Shown here: piece by piece, positions 63,604 to 64,000 of the stretch
Layout of the letters: each line of letters opens with the position of its first letter
How positions within the stretch are numbered: position 1 is the first letter of the stretch
Origin: Yponomeuta sedellus
Taxonomy: Eukaryota; Arthropoda; Insecta; Lepidoptera; Yponomeutidae
Assembly (NCBI GenBank): GCA_934045075.1
Contig: OW203747.1
Coordinates: forward strand, 5,057,357 to 5,121,356
Length of the DNA stretch: 64,000 nucleotides
Reading direction: 5' to 3'
The notes under the pieces: model-generated
Databases searched by the model: none
Told to the model about the DNA's origin: nothing
The model's input: only the letters and a program-made list of their open reading frames with translations
Program-made: the position numbers and the translations under genes

Positions 63604-64000
63604 GTCGTGTTTGACAACACCCGAAGAGTATGTTACCGATGCTGGCAAAGAGCCGAAAATGCGACTAGAGGTCATGCAAACCCTCAACCCGAGCCGGAGC
63701 CGCAAGAACAAGCAGAACCGCAAGAACAACTACAACCGCAAGAACAACTACAACCGCAATTAGAAGAAATGCTTCATATTCCTGAATATATGAGAGCACC
63801 TAATACCGCGACGCATTGTATCTTTCATGGCTGCGCTAATGAAACCCGCCATCGAATTCCAAATGTTGTTAAAATCCACGTATTTTCTCAACATAAATTG
63901 TATATCCCCGACAGTGCCAGAGTATGTCACGATCACCTTAATGGGAATGATTGGGATGATTTGCCCCAACATTGCAACATTTCCCATGACTTTACGGCTG
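63604..64000 (+). CDS. Zinc-finger protein of a probable transposon, exon 2 (runs off the window)
   Basis: 132 codons open to the edge. Begins VVFDNTRRVCYRCWQRAENA, then a Gln/Pro/Glu repeat (QPEPEPQEQAEPQEQLQPQE) and LEEMLHIPEYMRAP. Next is CIFHGC, 31 residues, then CHDH, followed by LNGNDWDDLPQHCNISHDFT. C-x4-C..C-x2-H is the ligand spacing of a short THAP-like C2CH finger, which in several transposon superfamilies lies before a DDE nuclease. The nuclease itself would lie beyond 64000. A domesticated host gene is the alternative. Confidence 0.6.

Larger units (their letters stand above)
62433..64000 (+). mobile_element. Probable DNA transposon carrying a zinc-finger gene (right end outside the window)
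   Basis: A sharp boundary at 62432/62433 interrupts T1, so sequence starting ggatgatgggcgttttggtc was inserted there. It contains a promoter-like region and the start of a spliced gene with paired zinc-binding motifs. Terminal repeats and duplication cannot be tested because the other end is missing. Confidence 0.5.

Noticed and set aside
63532..63729. Minus-strand and other plus-strand frames at the right edge
   Set aside because: They are shadows of the exon frame containing the Gln/Pro-rich repeat and the C2CH finger.

Overview
The window looks like gene-poor nuclear DNA from a lepidopteran insect (moth or butterfly). It is AT-rich and packed with nested SINEs, degenerate 3' ends of non-LTR retrotransposons (LINEs), small DNA transposons and a Penelope-like element. 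I see no prokaryotic operons, no rRNA locus and no convincing stand-alone tRNA gene. The lepidopteran assignment rests on the repeat types and is an inference. Only three protein-coding signals stand out: a two-exon zinc-finger gene running off the right edge (from 62994), a possible isolated terminal exon (about 22945-23154), and a decayed Penelope GIY-YIG reading frame (61343-61954). Other reading frames of 60-160 codons are chance or repeat-derived.

Family names used here are mine. T1 is a repeat with a tRNA-like core and a 305-bp full unit. T2, T3 and T4 are other tRNA-derived SINEs; T3-like copies share only the body of T3. S5 is a 5S-rRNA-derived SINE of about 360-380 bp, with a variant S5b. 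F is a SINE whose 3' tail matches a LINE (LF). LG, LH and LI are other LINE remnants. M1-M3 are small inverted-repeat DNA elements. FB is a fold-back element. PLE is Penelope-like. R7-R10 and ACG are dispersed repeats of unknown class.

Layout: 0-6 kb holds SINEs, a large TATG microsatellite and a T1 unit with target-site duplications (TSDs). 6-20 kb holds S5, T2 and T3 copies, M1, M2 and an LG fragment. 20-27 kb holds mixed repeats and the candidate exon. 27-31 kb holds T1 copies in tandem and a perfect 180-bp palindrome. 32-36 kb holds two FB copies with oppositely oriented cores, and M3. 36-50 kb holds S5, F, LH with an ATTTC tail, LF and LG. 50-56 kb holds deep nests (S5 containing M3 containing T1; T1 containing F containing an unknown insert). 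56-61 kb holds repeat debris. 61-62.4 kb holds the PLE and a T1 tandem. 62.43-64 kb holds a probable DNA transposon carrying the zinc-finger gene.

The most striking pattern concerns T1. Fourteen copies have recognisable TSDs. Eight of these have their 5' part inverted against their 3' part inside a single TSD pair, one of them as a perfect 2 x 90 bp palindrome. Other copies are 305-bp head-to-tail tandems or begin at different points of the unit. This suggests reverse transcription from multimeric or circular templates with frequent strand switching. Gaps not listed are AT-rich sequence in which I recognise nothing. Coordinates of repeat ends are accurate to a few bases unless TSDs fix them.
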